DNA of 64,000 bases from an uncultured Bacteroidales bacterium (GTDB taxonomy: Bacteria > Bacteroidota > Bacteroidia > Bacteroidales > Paludibacteraceae): contig CALAUA010000014.1 in the NCBI GenBank assembly GCA_937891975.1, positions 248,001 to 312,000 of the forward strand, given 5' to 3'. A program made the position numbers and the translations under genes. Of the stretch, positions 17,554 through 26,080 are shown one piece after another. The notes under the pieces are model-generated. The model did not search any database. It was not told where the DNA came from and saw only the letters and a program-made list of their open reading frames with translations. Position 1 is the stretch's first letter. Every line of letters begins with the position of its first letter.

Positions 17554-18051
17554 TTATTGTTTGTTTAAAACAATAAAGAAATCGCCGTCACTTTCTACGC
17601 CATTTTCATCGATGTCTATTGATGCTTTAACGATGCTATAATCCTCACCTACTTTTTTTAAAGAACCGATTTTGCCACTTTGACCATCTTCGGTGGTTAT
17701 CCACAAGTCGGTGTTATTTTTCACTTGATACCCCACTGTAATAGGGAAATTCAAATCCTCCAAAGCAACAATTTTTGCTACCTCTAATATTTGATTAAAA
17801 CGTTCTGGTCCTTCGATCGAAATTTGAGTATCACTAATTTTAACAACCACCTCAATCTTGGATAATAGTAGTGAACCAACAGCTGAGTTTAACTCTTGCA
17901 ATTCTTCTCCTAAATCAATCTGTGATATCAACTCTGGTAAATCTACCAAATAACTACCTTGTAGTACTTCTGGATTGGCTGCCTTCTTCGAACCCATACA
18001 TGATGTCAGCAGTAACATGCCAACGCTAAGAATAAAAATAATCTTTTTCAT
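17554..18051 (-). CDS. Small lipoprotein of unknown function
   Basis: 165 residues with a classical signal peptide and lipobox Cys18 (LLTSCMG). The mature part alternates short hydrophobic and polar stretches (VVVKISDTQISIEG, LWITTEDGQSGKIG), compatible with a small beta-sandwich or lipocalin-like barrel. I do not recognise the family. It follows parC by 26 nt and is closed by a strong terminator, so it is the last gene of the small-protein/parC run. Confidence 0.7.
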   Translation of the reverse strand: MKKIIFILSVGMLLLTSCMGSKKAANPEVLQGSYLVDLPELISQIDLGEELQELNSAVGSLLLSKIEVVVKISDTQISIEGPERFNQILEVAKIVALEDLNFPITVGYQVKNNTDLWITTEDGQSGKIGSLKKVGEDYSIVKASIDIDENGVESDGDFFIVLNKQ

Positions 18052-18077
18052 AATACAAAAATTTTAAGTGTTAAACA

Positions 18078-20708
18078 TTAAAACAAACTCAATTGTTCAT
18101 CTATTGGTTTGCTATCTTCAGGTATTTCATTTGTAATGGTGAATGGTACGTCCACCGCATTCTGTATTTCTGATACTTGTGGCTCCTCCGATAGTTCTTC
18201 ACTTTCCAATTTCATTTCTTTGCCATCTTCATCATCTATTACTTCGGGCTCTGGAGTAATATCTTCAATTTTTGCGATGTCTAGAGTAGAGAAACGCTTA
18301 CCCTTTGCTTTCGCAGATTTTATCTCGATGAAATCGGACATAATCACGTCTATTGCCATCTTTGTTTCATCTACAAAAGTAATCTTAAATATAGGTTCCT
18401 CGCGATCAGTCAGAATAATGATTTTGCTCTCGCTATTTTCACCTAACATATTTTGCACTTTCATTTGAGCATCTAATTGGAAGCGTTTTCCATAATAATA
18501 CTCTAAATCAGCATTCCACATAGCTAGTGACCATACCTTATCTCGGTCAAACTTTTCTATACGCCAAATATTTTGGTCAAAATGGGCTGTGAGTTCAAAG
18601 GTAGTGAGGTAATAGTCACCGCTTTTAGTGATAACCAATATGCGGTCTTCCTCTACAAATTCTCCCAAGTACAACCCTTGTCCGTCATAATTCAATCGCA
18701 ATATATCTGGATCAAACCACACTTTTCTCCCACCTAGGGTGGAGTGACCTTTTTGCTTTAAGGTAATAGATTTTACCTCATATTTGGTCAATACATTGCC
18801 ACGTGCGGTGCGGCTCTTGATTCCCAATTCGCTCAAGTCTTTGATTACTTCTAACTTTTTGATATGTAATGCTGGCTTGAGTTGAATCTTTATGATTTCT
18901 GCTTCACCATTTGGATTAGCAGTGAAGTACATCACACGTGAACCAGGCTTACCTTGTGTCAGGTCGTATTCTTTGTCGCGAGCTACACCTGTTACGGCAA
19001 AACGCTTCATAAAGCAAATGCCTTTCTTTCCATCGCGATAGATTGCATTGTAGATAGTTCGGTGATCATTCTTGCGATAGATGTCTATGTGAATAATATC
19101 GCTACCTACAAATACTTTGTCAGCCACCTTCACAATCTTATATCTTCCATCTTTATGGAAAATAATTACCTCATCAATATCTGAGCAATTAAATAAGTAT
19201 TCATCCTTTTTCAATCCTGTGCCAATGAAACCGTCTGCTCGGTTAATATACAATTTCTCATTGGCCTCTACTACGGTTTTTATATTGATGTTTGCGAAGT
19301 TACGTACTTCTGTACGACGTGGATATAAATGACCATACTTGGTTTTAAGTGAGTCAAACCATGATATGGTATAATCATTTAGATTCTTTAAATGCTTGAC
19401 GGTTACTTTGATCTTCTTATCAAGGTCACGCATCAATTCATCTGCTTTCTTCGAATCAAAACGAGTGATACGAATCATGCGTATCTCAAATAATCGTTCA
19501 ATATCCTCACGACGAACTTCACGTATCAATTTGTTTTTCCAAGGCTCTAATGCCTTGTCAACAAAAGCAATCAACTTTTCTTTGTCAGGAGCGTTCTCGT
19601 ATCCTTCCTCTTTATAAATACGATTTTCAATAAAGATTTTTTCCAGAGAAGTGTAGAAATATTGCTCTTCCAATTCGGCTTTTGCAATTTCTAACTCCCA
19701 TTTCAACAATGCCTTCGTATGATCAACCGACAAACGAAGCAAATCGCCTACGCTAGTAAAGATAGGTTTCTTGTCTTGCACTACACAACAATTAGGAGAG
19801 ATATTCACTTCGCAATCTGTGAATGCGTAGAGTGCATCTATCGTTTTGTCAGACGAACTACCAGGTGCTAATTGCACTTCTATGCGTGCTTCTTCTGCGG
19901 TAAAATCATCTACTTTGCGCACTTTGATTTTACCTTTCTGCACAGCGCGCATAATTGTTTCAATAATCTTTGTAGTAGTTGTGCCAAAAGGTATTTCGGT
20001 GATTATCAACGTCTTGTTGTCGTCTGATTTCTGGATTTTGGCTCGAATGCGCACTGCTCCGCCTCGTTCGCCGTCGTTGTAGCGACTTACATCAATCTCA
20101 CCGCCTGTTGGAAAATCGGGATATAGTTGAAACTTCTCATTACGTAAATATGCCAATGCTGCATCGCATATTTCGCAGAAGTTATGAGGCAAAATCTTTG
20201 AGTTTAATCCTACGGCAATACCTTCAACACCTTGTGCCAATAGCAATGGGAACTTAATGGGCAGATGAATAGGCTCTTTTTTTCTGCCATCGTATGACAT
20301 CATCCACTGGGTAGTTTTAGGATTAAATACTGTTTCTAAAGCAAACTTACTCAGTCGTGCTTCGATATAACGAGGTGCTGCAGCACCATCGCCAGTTAAC
20401 GTATTACCCCAGTTTCCTTGACAATCAATCAGCAAATCCTTTTGACCAAGTTGTACCAACGCATCACCAATACTAGCATCACCGTGTGGGTGATACTGCA
20501 TTGTTTGACCTACAATATTGGCAACTTTGTTGAATTTCCCGTCATCTACACATTTCATAGCATGCAGAATACGACGTTGCACAGGTTTCAAACCGTCCTC
20601 AATTGCGGGGACGGCACGTTCCAAAATCACATACGAAGCATAGTCCAAGAACCAGTCTTGGTACATGCCCGTCAAGTGCTGTTTAATTGCATCGTTATTT
20701 TCAGCCAT
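18078..20708 (-). CDS. parC: DNA topoisomerase IV subunit A (ParC-type)
   Basis: 876 residues. The catalytic tyrosine is Tyr114 in AAPRYIEARLS. The N-terminus (YQDWFLDYASYVILERAVPAIEDGLKPVQRR) and the quinolone-region segment YHPHGDASIGDALVQ are clear. I call it ParC rather than GyrA because the GyrA-box of gyrase C-terminal domains is not evident and the early residues match the Bacteroidota ParC group. The last 60 residues are very acidic (VIDDEDGKEMKLESEELSEEPQ), a tail also seen in other Bacteroidota. With ParE it separates replicated chromosomes. No parE lies next to it, while gyrB is 13 kb away. Confidence 0.85.
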   Translation of the reverse strand: MAENNDAIKQHLTGMYQDWFLDYASYVILERAVPAIEDGLKPVQRRILHAMKCVDDGKFNKVANIVGQTMQYHPHGDASIGDALVQLGQKDLLIDCQGNWGNTLTGDGAAAPRYIEARLSKFALETVFNPKTTQWMMSYDGRKKEPIHLPIKFPLLLAQGVEGIAVGLNSKILPHNFCEICDAALAYLRNEKFQLYPDFPTGGEIDVSRYNDGERGGAVRIRAKIQKSDDNKTLIITEIPFGTTTTKIIETIMRAVQKGKIKVRKVDDFTAEEARIEVQLAPGSSSDKTIDALYAFTDCEVNISPNCCVVQDKKPIFTSVGDLLRLSVDHTKALLKWELEIAKAELEEQYFYTSLEKIFIENRIYKEEGYENAPDKEKLIAFVDKALEPWKNKLIREVRREDIERLFEIRMIRITRFDSKKADELMRDLDKKIKVTVKHLKNLNDYTISWFDSLKTKYGHLYPRRTEVRNFANINIKTVVEANEKLYINRADGFIGTGLKKDEYLFNCSDIDEVIIFHKDGRYKIVKVADKVFVGSDIIHIDIYRKNDHRTIYNAIYRDGKKGICFMKRFAVTGVARDKEYDLTQGKPGSRVMYFTANPNGEAEIIKIQLKPALHIKKLEVIKDLSELGIKSRTARGNVLTKYEVKSITLKQKGHSTLGGRKVWFDPDILRLNYDGQGLYLGEFVEEDRILVITKSGDYYLTTFELTAHFDQNIWRIEKFDRDKVWSLAMWNADLEYYYGKRFQLDAQMKVQNMLGENSESKIIILTDREEPIFKITFVDETKMAIDVIMSDFIEIKSAKAKGKRFSTLDIAKIEDITPEPEVIDDEDGKEMKLESEELSEEPQVSEIQNAVDVPFTITNEIPEDSKPIDEQLSLF

Positions 20709-20741
20709 AACAAGATTGACGGCTATAGACTAACACACAAG

Positions 20742-20909
20742 TTAATCTACACGCTTGTTGATAAGAATATAGGCAAATAGGCCTATAACTTCAAGTGCCA
20801 TACCAGCTACTAATAGGGCATTCTTTTGTACACCAAAGTAATATACTGCCAAGCAAATTACTCCCAGTAACACTAAAATAGCACCTAAATTCTTAAGTAA
20901 TGTATTCAT
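20742..20909 (-). CDS. 55-residue two-helix membrane protein
   Basis: A short frame from ATG at 20909 to TAA at 20742. It begins MNTLLKNLGAILVLLG and contains two predicted transmembrane helices (about 7-25 and 32-50) joined by a short polar loop (FGVQKN), ending INKRVD. A good promoter lies 41 nt upstream and parC follows 33 nt downstream. I believe this is a conserved small Bacteroidales protein, but I know of no function. Good start, promoter and hydrophobic pattern make it a real gene. Confidence 0.75.
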   Translation of the reverse strand: MNTLLKNLGAILVLLGVICLAVYYFGVQKNALLVAGMALEVIGLFAYILINKRVD

Positions 20910-20949
20910 ATCGTTATGAGTTTTTGTTGTCTATTCACGGAATTCGCTA

Positions 20950-20980
20950 CAAAGGTACTGCTTTTTTTTTAATTATGCAA
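20950..20980 (-). promoter_or_regulatory. Promoter of the small membrane protein-parC unit
   Basis: Minus-strand TACCTTTG (20950-20957), 20 nt, TTG (20978-20980). The -33 end lies 9 nt beyond the stop codon of dprA, so the new unit starts right where the dprA run ends, with no terminator in between. Confidence 0.8.
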
Positions 20981-20988
20981 GCCTCGTT

Positions 20989-22074
20989 TCAATTTTTTAC
21001 ACGCCACATACCACCGGGCATAGATTTTACAACGTCTTGTAGTTCTAACATCACTAATTCTGAAGACACCATATTGTATGCTAGTTGTGTTTCAATTACC
21101 AACTGATTGATATGTATTCCTTCTTCTGATTCGCGCAGTAAATTTACTAATTGTTGTTGTTGATCAGTCAAATCATGCATCAATTCTAGCATAGTTGTTT
21201 GCTCGGCTTTTTTCTTCACAGTTTCCCATCGCATTGCCTTAATCAAATCATCTGCACACTCAATCAGCTGAGCTTTATTATGTTTAATCAACTCATTGCA
21301 ACCTGCACTACATACATCACAATAGCGCCCTGGCAATGCAAACACATCTCGATTATAGTCTTGAGCCATATGAGCAGTAATTAAGGAACCGCCTTTCGCT
21401 TTCGATTCTACTACGACTACCGCATCTGCCATACCAGCTACAATACGATTGCGTGCTACAAAATTATATCGTTCTGGCTCTGTTCCAGTAGTATATTCTG
21501 TCAGTATTCCGCCTTTCTCCAATGCTTGTATAGCCACATTACGATGTACCGCAGGATAAATTCTATCCAAACCATGGGCTGGGATTATTATTGTAGAAAG
21601 GCCCGATTCCAACGCAGATTTATGGGCAACAATATCTATTCCATATGCCAATCCGCTCACGATGGTCAAATCTGGTATTTGTGCTGCTAAATCTTTTACG
21701 AACTGTCTGCACCAATCTTTCCCTCGTTCACTAGGCATTCGTGTTCCGACTATGCTAACCATACGTTTGGGATTTACATCTATATTACCTTTTCCATATA
21801 ACAGTAATGGAGCGTCCGTACATTGAGCCAAACGGTATGGATAATTATTATCTTTGTAGTAGTACAATTGAATGCGATGTTTATCAATGAAATCAAGCTC
21901 TTTTTGCGCAAACTCAATAGCATCGCTACTCATCATTTCTGGATGACGAGCAGCAGCCTCTGTGGCTGTGTTGTATCGTTCCAACACCTTGCGCAGTTGT
22001 CGTTGCCGTGTACGATTTCCCCACGTAATAGCAATCCTATTGAGCCATTCTTCGTTCATACCATTTTTGTCCAA
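20989..22074 (-). CDS. dprA: DNA-processing protein DprA
   Basis: 361 residues. The Rossmann-like core carries VSIVGTRMPSERGK, TIVSGLAYGIDIVAHKSAL, GLDRIYPAVHR and GSLITAHMAQDYNRDVFALPG, the DprA/Smf signature blocks. A C-terminal winged helix (about 300-361) ends in SMPGGMWRVK. DprA loads RecA onto incoming single-stranded DNA in transformation. The start at 22074 overlaps the VanZ-like gene by 38 nt; an in-frame ATG at 22059 would shorten it by five residues. It is the last gene of a five-gene overlapping run. Confidence 0.93.
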   Translation of the reverse strand: MDKNGMNEEWLNRIAITWGNRTRQRQLRKVLERYNTATEAAARHPEMMSSDAIEFAQKELDFIDKHRIQLYYYKDNNYPYRLAQCTDAPLLLYGKGNIDVNPKRMVSIVGTRMPSERGKDWCRQFVKDLAAQIPDLTIVSGLAYGIDIVAHKSALESGLSTIIIPAHGLDRIYPAVHRNVAIQALEKGGILTEYTTGTEPERYNFVARNRIVAGMADAVVVVESKAKGGSLITAHMAQDYNRDVFALPGRYCDVCSAGCNELIKHNKAQLIECADDLIKAMRWETVKKKAEQTTMLELMHDLTDQQQQLVNLLRESEEGIHINQLVIETQLAYNMVSSELVMLELQDVVKSMPGGMWRVKN

Positions 22075-22423
22075 TTAACCACAATCCTATACCCATTATC
22101 ACTCCAATACAATCTGCCAACCAATCTATCCAATCACCTGTACGTGGATATAGAAATTTTTCTTGTAAAATCTCGATGAAACCGCCATAAATCACAGGAA
22201 TGACACTAGCTACCACCCACATATTCCAAGTCTTCAACCCCATCTTATGGCTATCCCATAGTAACACAATTGTTAGTGTCATAAATGCTAGCCAGTGTAT
22301 CCACTTATCTTTGTGTTCTATTGGTGGCAACAAGTATAGTGGTTCACGCAACAGACAGCCATAGGCAATTGCGCCAACCACTATCCAACTTTTCCAATAT
22401 CCTATAATTTTTCGCCAAAGCAT
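22037..22423 (-). CDS. VanZ-like membrane protein
   Basis: 128 residues with four hydrophobic helices. The family-typical DKWIHWLAFMTL segment near residues 38-50 and GGFIEILQEKFLYPRTGDWIDWLADCIGVIMG near the end (Glu and the RTGDWIDWLAD block) identify the VanZ fold. VanZ proteins are membrane proteins associated with glycopeptide resistance in some Firmicutes, but the many Bacteroidota members are unassigned. The gene overlaps both neighbours (22 nt with upp, 38 nt with dprA), pointing to coupled translation. Confidence 0.85.
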   Translation of the reverse strand: MLWRKIIGYWKSWIVVGAIAYGCLLREPLYLLPPIEHKDKWIHWLAFMTLTIVLLWDSHKMGLKTWNMWVVASVIPVIYGGFIEILQEKFLYPRTGDWIDWLADCIGVIMGIGLWLIGQKWYERRMAQ

Positions 22424-23064
22424 AAATCGCCAGCGTCACCTAGACCAGGAACAATATATTTCTTTTCGTTTAGCATGGGGTCAACTACTGCACACCAAAG
22501 GGTCACGTTTTCTGGCATTGTTTCCGATAAATAGTTTATAGCTTGAGGTGTACCAAACAAACAAGCGATATGTACACTATTTGGTGTGCCATGACTCAAC
22601 AGGGCTTTATATGCTACTTCCATAGACAAACCGGTAGCCAGCATTGGATCTACCAATATCAATGTCTTGTCGTCAATAGATGGAGCCGCTAAGTATTCTG
22701 ATACAATTTCTATTTGCGTTTCGCCTCGTTTGCCGATTGTTTCTTTGCGATATGCGCTAATAAAGGCATTTTCTGCCTTGTCAAACATGTTCAAAAATCC
22801 CTGATGCATAGGCAATCCAGCACGTAACAAGGTACCTAGAACAACCTTGTCTTGTGGAACTTCCACTTCTGCAACGGCCAAAGGTGTCTGTACTTGTTCT
22901 ACTGCGTAGGTCAAATGCTTGCTAATTTCCACCGCCATTATTTCGCCGATACGTTCAATGTTGCGGCGAAAACGCATACTATCTTTTTGCACATCCATGC
23001 TGCGCAACTCTTTCAAATACTGGTTCAGCAACGATGGTCGCTCCGATAAGTTGATAATTTTCAT
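22402..23064 (-). CDS. upp: Uracil phosphoribosyltransferase
   Basis: 220 residues. The PRPP-binding motif reads LVDPMLATGLSM, the C-terminal VPGLGDAGDLCFG is the uracil-binding end, and VLRAGLP-type sequence (GTLLRAGLPMHQGFL) is in place. It converts uracil and PRPP to UMP for pyrimidine salvage. Its stop overlaps the VanZ-like gene start, and it begins 1 nt after the symporter stop. The symporter in front of it is not obviously a uracil transporter. Confidence 0.95.
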   Translation of the reverse strand: MKIINLSERPSLLNQYLKELRSMDVQKDSMRFRRNIERIGEIMAVEISKHLTYAVEQVQTPLAVAEVEVPQDKVVLGTLLRAGLPMHQGFLNMFDKAENAFISAYRKETIGKRGETQIEIVSEYLAAPSIDDKTLILVDPMLATGLSMEVAYKALLSHGTPNSVHIACLFGTPQAINYLSETMPENVTLWCAVVDPMLNEKKYIVPGLGDAGDLCFGEKL

Positions 23065-23065
23065 A

Positions 23066-24517
23066 CTATTTATTTTTCGATGTTTTGATTAAGCATGTCA
23101 TTCCTATAAAGGTCAGCAACGCATTGAGAATCAAACGCTCATGCGAGAATACATAACCATTGAACCATACTACGGAGTTTACGTCAACCACCCACGTTAT
23201 TACTGGAGCGAGTATGACTACGAGCGGAATCCAACGATCGCGTACTTGTTTCTTTGTAAAGATACCAAAGCAGAACATACCCAGCAACGGACCATACGTA
23301 TAACTTGCTACTTTATATACGGTTTGAATCACAGAGTCGTTGTTCAGTAAGTGAATGACATATATACATACCGCCATCAATACCGCCATGCCAATATGAA
23401 CCCAAGTACGAATCTGAGTTAGTTTCTCATCTTTTTCTTTGTTTAGAATATCTACTGTAAATGACGTGGTGAGAGCTGTCAACGCACTACCTGCTGCGGA
23501 ATAAGCTGCTGCTATAAAGCCGATGATAAACAACACGCCTACTACCACTGGGAAGTAATTGCCTGTTGCCAAGAATGGGAATACATCGTCGCCTTTTAAG
23601 GGTAAACCTTCAGCATTTACAAGAGCTATATCCATTTGATTGGCATACGAATACAGCAAGAATCCCAAAAATAGGAATAAGCCTATCACCACTATCTGCA
23701 TCATTGCACCTACTATCAAATTCTTCTGACTTTCCTTTGGATTCTTGCACGACAAAGTACGTTGCATCAAGTCTTGATCAAGACCAGTTGTCGCAATAAC
23801 TAGGAAGATACCAGCTAAAAATTGCTTCCAGAAGTACGTACCCTCTTTAGGATTATCGAAAAAGAAAGTACGAGTCATTGCATTGGATGTCCAACCGTCA
23901 ATATTCACACCTGCACGAAGCACAAAATAAATACATAGTGCAACAGATAATATCAAACAACATGTCTTTAGCAAGTCTGTCCAGATCAAAGATTTAACAC
24001 CACCTTTGAATGTACATAGGTACACAATCAAAACGGTAAAAATTGCATTCACCCAAAATGGAACACCCAGCGGACCAAACACTAGAAGTTGCAGCACTTC
24101 ACCCACTACAAATAGGCGTACACTTGCCCCCAGCATCTTACTCACAAAGAATAGCCAAGCGCCTGATTTATAGGTACTCATACCGAAACGCTGTTGCAAA
24201 TATTGGTAAATAGAGGTCAAGTTAAACTTATAGTACAACGGTATCAGCACATAAGCAATCAAAATCTGACCAACGGTAAAACCTAATACCATTTGCATAT
24301 ATGCCCAGCCTGAAGTAGCTACCATGCCGGGCACACTCACAAAGGTTACGCCCGAAATGGCTGCACCAATAGTGGACATCGCTACGAGCAACCAGTTGCT
24401 ACTGCGATTACCTGAGAAGAAACCTGCATTGTCGGCCTTACGACCTGCTAAGTAAGAAATGAAAAACAGCAATGCAAAATAGCATGCTATTACGATAAGA
24501 ATTGTTAACGGATTCAT
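23066..24517 (-). CDS. Sodium:solute symporter (SSS family)
   Basis: I start at the ATG at 24517 (MNPLTILIVIACYFALLF), 483 residues; the frame is open further but would run into the preceding gene. There are about 13 hydrophobic helices. SSS landmarks are GRKADNAGFFSGNRSSNW near the N-terminus, SGVTFVSVPGM (Na+ site), TTGLDQDLMQRTLSCKNPKES and AAAYSAAGSALTALTTSFTVDI. It imports an organic solute with Na+. Downstream of an exo-N-acetylmuramidase-like gene and close to a GH20 hexosaminidase, the solute may be an amino sugar or muropeptide sugar such as MurNAc, which is inference from context. Confidence 0.9.
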   Translation of the reverse strand: MNPLTILIVIACYFALLFFISYLAGRKADNAGFFSGNRSSNWLLVAMSTIGAAISGVTFVSVPGMVATSGWAYMQMVLGFTVGQILIAYVLIPLYYKFNLTSIYQYLQQRFGMSTYKSGAWLFFVSKMLGASVRLFVVGEVLQLLVFGPLGVPFWVNAIFTVLIVYLCTFKGGVKSLIWTDLLKTCCLILSVALCIYFVLRAGVNIDGWTSNAMTRTFFFDNPKEGTYFWKQFLAGIFLVIATTGLDQDLMQRTLSCKNPKESQKNLIVGAMMQIVVIGLFLFLGFLLYSYANQMDIALVNAEGLPLKGDDVFPFLATGNYFPVVVGVLFIIGFIAAAYSAAGSALTALTTSFTVDILNKEKDEKLTQIRTWVHIGMAVLMAVCIYVIHLLNNDSVIQTVYKVASYTYGPLLGMFCFGIFTKKQVRDRWIPLVVILAPVITWVVDVNSVVWFNGYVFSHERLILNALLTFIGMTCLIKTSKNK

Positions 24518-24520
24518 ATT

Positions 24521-24534
24521 CTTAAACACTAAAC
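24521..24534. repeat. 7-bp repeat, two units, at the symporter/NamZ junction
   Basis: CTTAAAC and ACTAAAC (TAAACnn type) sit in the tight junction between the NamZ-like stop and the symporter start. Short, but the same unit as the arrays at 33584 and 34146. Confidence 0.5.
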
Positions 24535-25718
24535 TACTCTTCATAGAGAAGATATGGACGACGTTGCTCTTTAAAACTAGCCACATCTTCTTGCCAACAA
24601 GCGGCAATATCTTCCTCACTTTTACCTTGATTAATCATCTTTCGCACATAATCCACACCAACTAGCAACTCAAAGAAAGGACGGAAGAAATAGTTATCCA
24701 TATTCAAATGCTTATACGCATCCAACAGATACCTTAGCGAGAATCCCACCTTGCGTGCTTCCTCTTCGCTCATACTGCTCAAGTCCACACCGTCGCACAC
24801 ACGACCTTTTTGAGTCGATTGATTTGGGGTAAAGGTTATCGCAGGACCATACACACTGGGCTCTGTGCGAGGAGCATTAAAGTTGGGGTGACCATAACAC
24901 AAAAATGGCTTATCAGTGCCACGACCTAAAGACACGGGCGTCGCTTCAAACAAGCAAACGGCGGGGTACAAGTATATCGCCAACATATTACGTAAGTTGG
25001 GCGAAGGAGCTATCGGCAAACGATACATAGTTTGGTGTGTGTAATTCTTACATGGAATAACTGTCAAATCCACTTGTAATGAATCACTTAACCAGTATTC
25101 ACCATTAATCATCAAAGCCAATTCACCTAGCGTCATTCCGTGTACTACTGGGATAGGCAATGCACCCACACCCGACTTATGTTTCATATCCAATATCGGA
25201 CCATCTACATAATAACCATTGGGGTTAGGGCGGTCAAATACCATAAATTGTTTTCCTTCATGCGCACACGCGTCCATCAGGCGTAACATCGTGATATAAT
25301 AGGTATAAAACCTCAAACCAACATCCTGAATATCAGTAATCAACACATCAAATGTCGCCATTGCCTCTTTAGACGGACGATGACTTTTACCGTCATATAG
25401 CGATAAAATGGGTATTCCTGTCTTTTCATCCACGCTGCTAGCTACATGTTCTCCTTCGCGTGCGGTACCACGAAATCCATGCTCAGGAGAGAAAATTGCG
25501 GTCACGTTCACACCATGATTGAGTAGCATATCAAGGGTATGAATGGTATCTTTGCCTTGAATAACAATACCCGTATGATTGCTCAACAATGCCACTCGCT
25601 TACCGTTTAATTGTGGCAAGTATTGTTTGGGCTGTTCTGCTCCTAACACTACTGTGTTGGAGCTAAAACTGCTCAACGAAGCCATAAAAACAAAGAGTAA
25701 TAAAATGAATTTATTCAT
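24534..25718 (-). CDS. NamZ-like exo-beta-N-acetylmuramidase (DUF1343)
   Basis: Start taken at 25718 (MNKFILLLFVFMASLSSF), 394 residues with a signal peptide. Family blocks are VALLSNHTGIV, FSPEHGFRGTAREGEHV, LITDIQDVGLRFYTY, FDRPNPNGYYVDGPILD, GVGALPIPVVHGMTLGELA and EATPVSLGRGTDKPF. DUF1343 proteins include NamZ (glycoside hydrolase family GH171), which releases terminal MurNAc from peptidoglycan fragments. It is first in a run with an Na+ symporter and divergent from a GH20 hexosaminidase. This grouping would fit stepwise digestion of GlcNAc-MurNAc chains. Enzyme class is well supported, exact activity is by family. Confidence 0.88.
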   Translation of the reverse strand: MNKFILLLFVFMASLSSFSSNTVVLGAEQPKQYLPQLNGKRVALLSNHTGIVIQGKDTIHTLDMLLNHGVNVTAIFSPEHGFRGTAREGEHVASSVDEKTGIPILSLYDGKSHRPSKEAMATFDVLITDIQDVGLRFYTYYITMLRLMDACAHEGKQFMVFDRPNPNGYYVDGPILDMKHKSGVGALPIPVVHGMTLGELALMINGEYWLSDSLQVDLTVIPCKNYTHQTMYRLPIAPSPNLRNMLAIYLYPAVCLFEATPVSLGRGTDKPFLCYGHPNFNAPRTEPSVYGPAITFTPNQSTQKGRVCDGVDLSSMSEEEARKVGFSLRYLLDAYKHLNMDNYFFRPFFELLVGVDYVRKMINQGKSEEDIAACWQEDVASFKEQRRPYLLYEE

Positions 25719-25746
25719 AGAAATCATGGTATTATTATTTCGGCTA

Positions 25747-25777
25747 CAAAGGTAGCATTTTTTTTTGAGATATGCAA
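25747..25777 (-). promoter_or_regulatory. Promoter of the NamZ-symporter-upp-vanZ-dprA unit
   Basis: Minus-strand TACCTTTG (25747-25754), 20 nt, TTG (25775-25777). The leader to the ATG at 25718 is about 25 nt. Genes downstream overlap or abut down to dprA, so this is probably the only strong promoter of the run. Confidence 0.8.
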
Positions 25778-25840
25778 CATTTCCTACAAATATCTCACCT
25801 GCACCTCTATTTCCTTTTCTTTGGAAGGGAGCTGAGTTTC

Positions 25841-25961
25841 TATGACTAATCTCTTATCAATTTCTTATCAATCCCTTACCAATTACGTAACATTTACGTA
25901 GGATATACGTAAGATATACGTAAGATATACGTAGGATAAACGTAGGATAAACGTAACATTT
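25841..25961. repeat. 11-bp array (ACGTA type), eleven units
   Basis: Eleven 11-bp units. The first four are divergent (for example TCTTATCAATT, CCTTACCAATT); the last seven start ACGTA and read ACGTAGGATAT, ACGTAAGATAT, ACGTAGGATAA and so on, closing with ACGTAACATTT and the flank AGCCACCTTCACCGAAAGAT. It sits midway between two divergent promoters (25747 and 26030). The remainder of the 25719-26080 gap holds only these promoters. Confidence 0.88.
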
Positions 25962-26029
25962 AGCCACCTTCACCGAAAGATTATGCTACCCATACCTTGT
26001 CCATTTACTAAGATTTGTTATCTGAAAAT

Positions 26030-26060
26030 TTGTATATATGCCATTTTTTAACTACCTTTG
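26030..26060 (+). promoter_or_regulatory. Promoter of the GH20 gene
   Basis: TTG (26030-26032), 20 nt, TACCTTTG (26053-26060), giving a leader of about 15-20 nt to the ATG at 26081. Confidence 0.8.
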
Positions 26061-26080
26061 CAGGCAAATCATACTTCTTC

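Noticed and set aside
18062..18077. Possible 7-bp array (TTTTAAG, TGTTAAA, CATTAAA) before the parC-linked lipoprotein
   Set aside because: Only two or three AT-rich units with poor match; could be chance.
25841..25961. CRISPR array
   Set aside because: Units are 11 bp with no unique spacers and no cas genes anywhere in the window.
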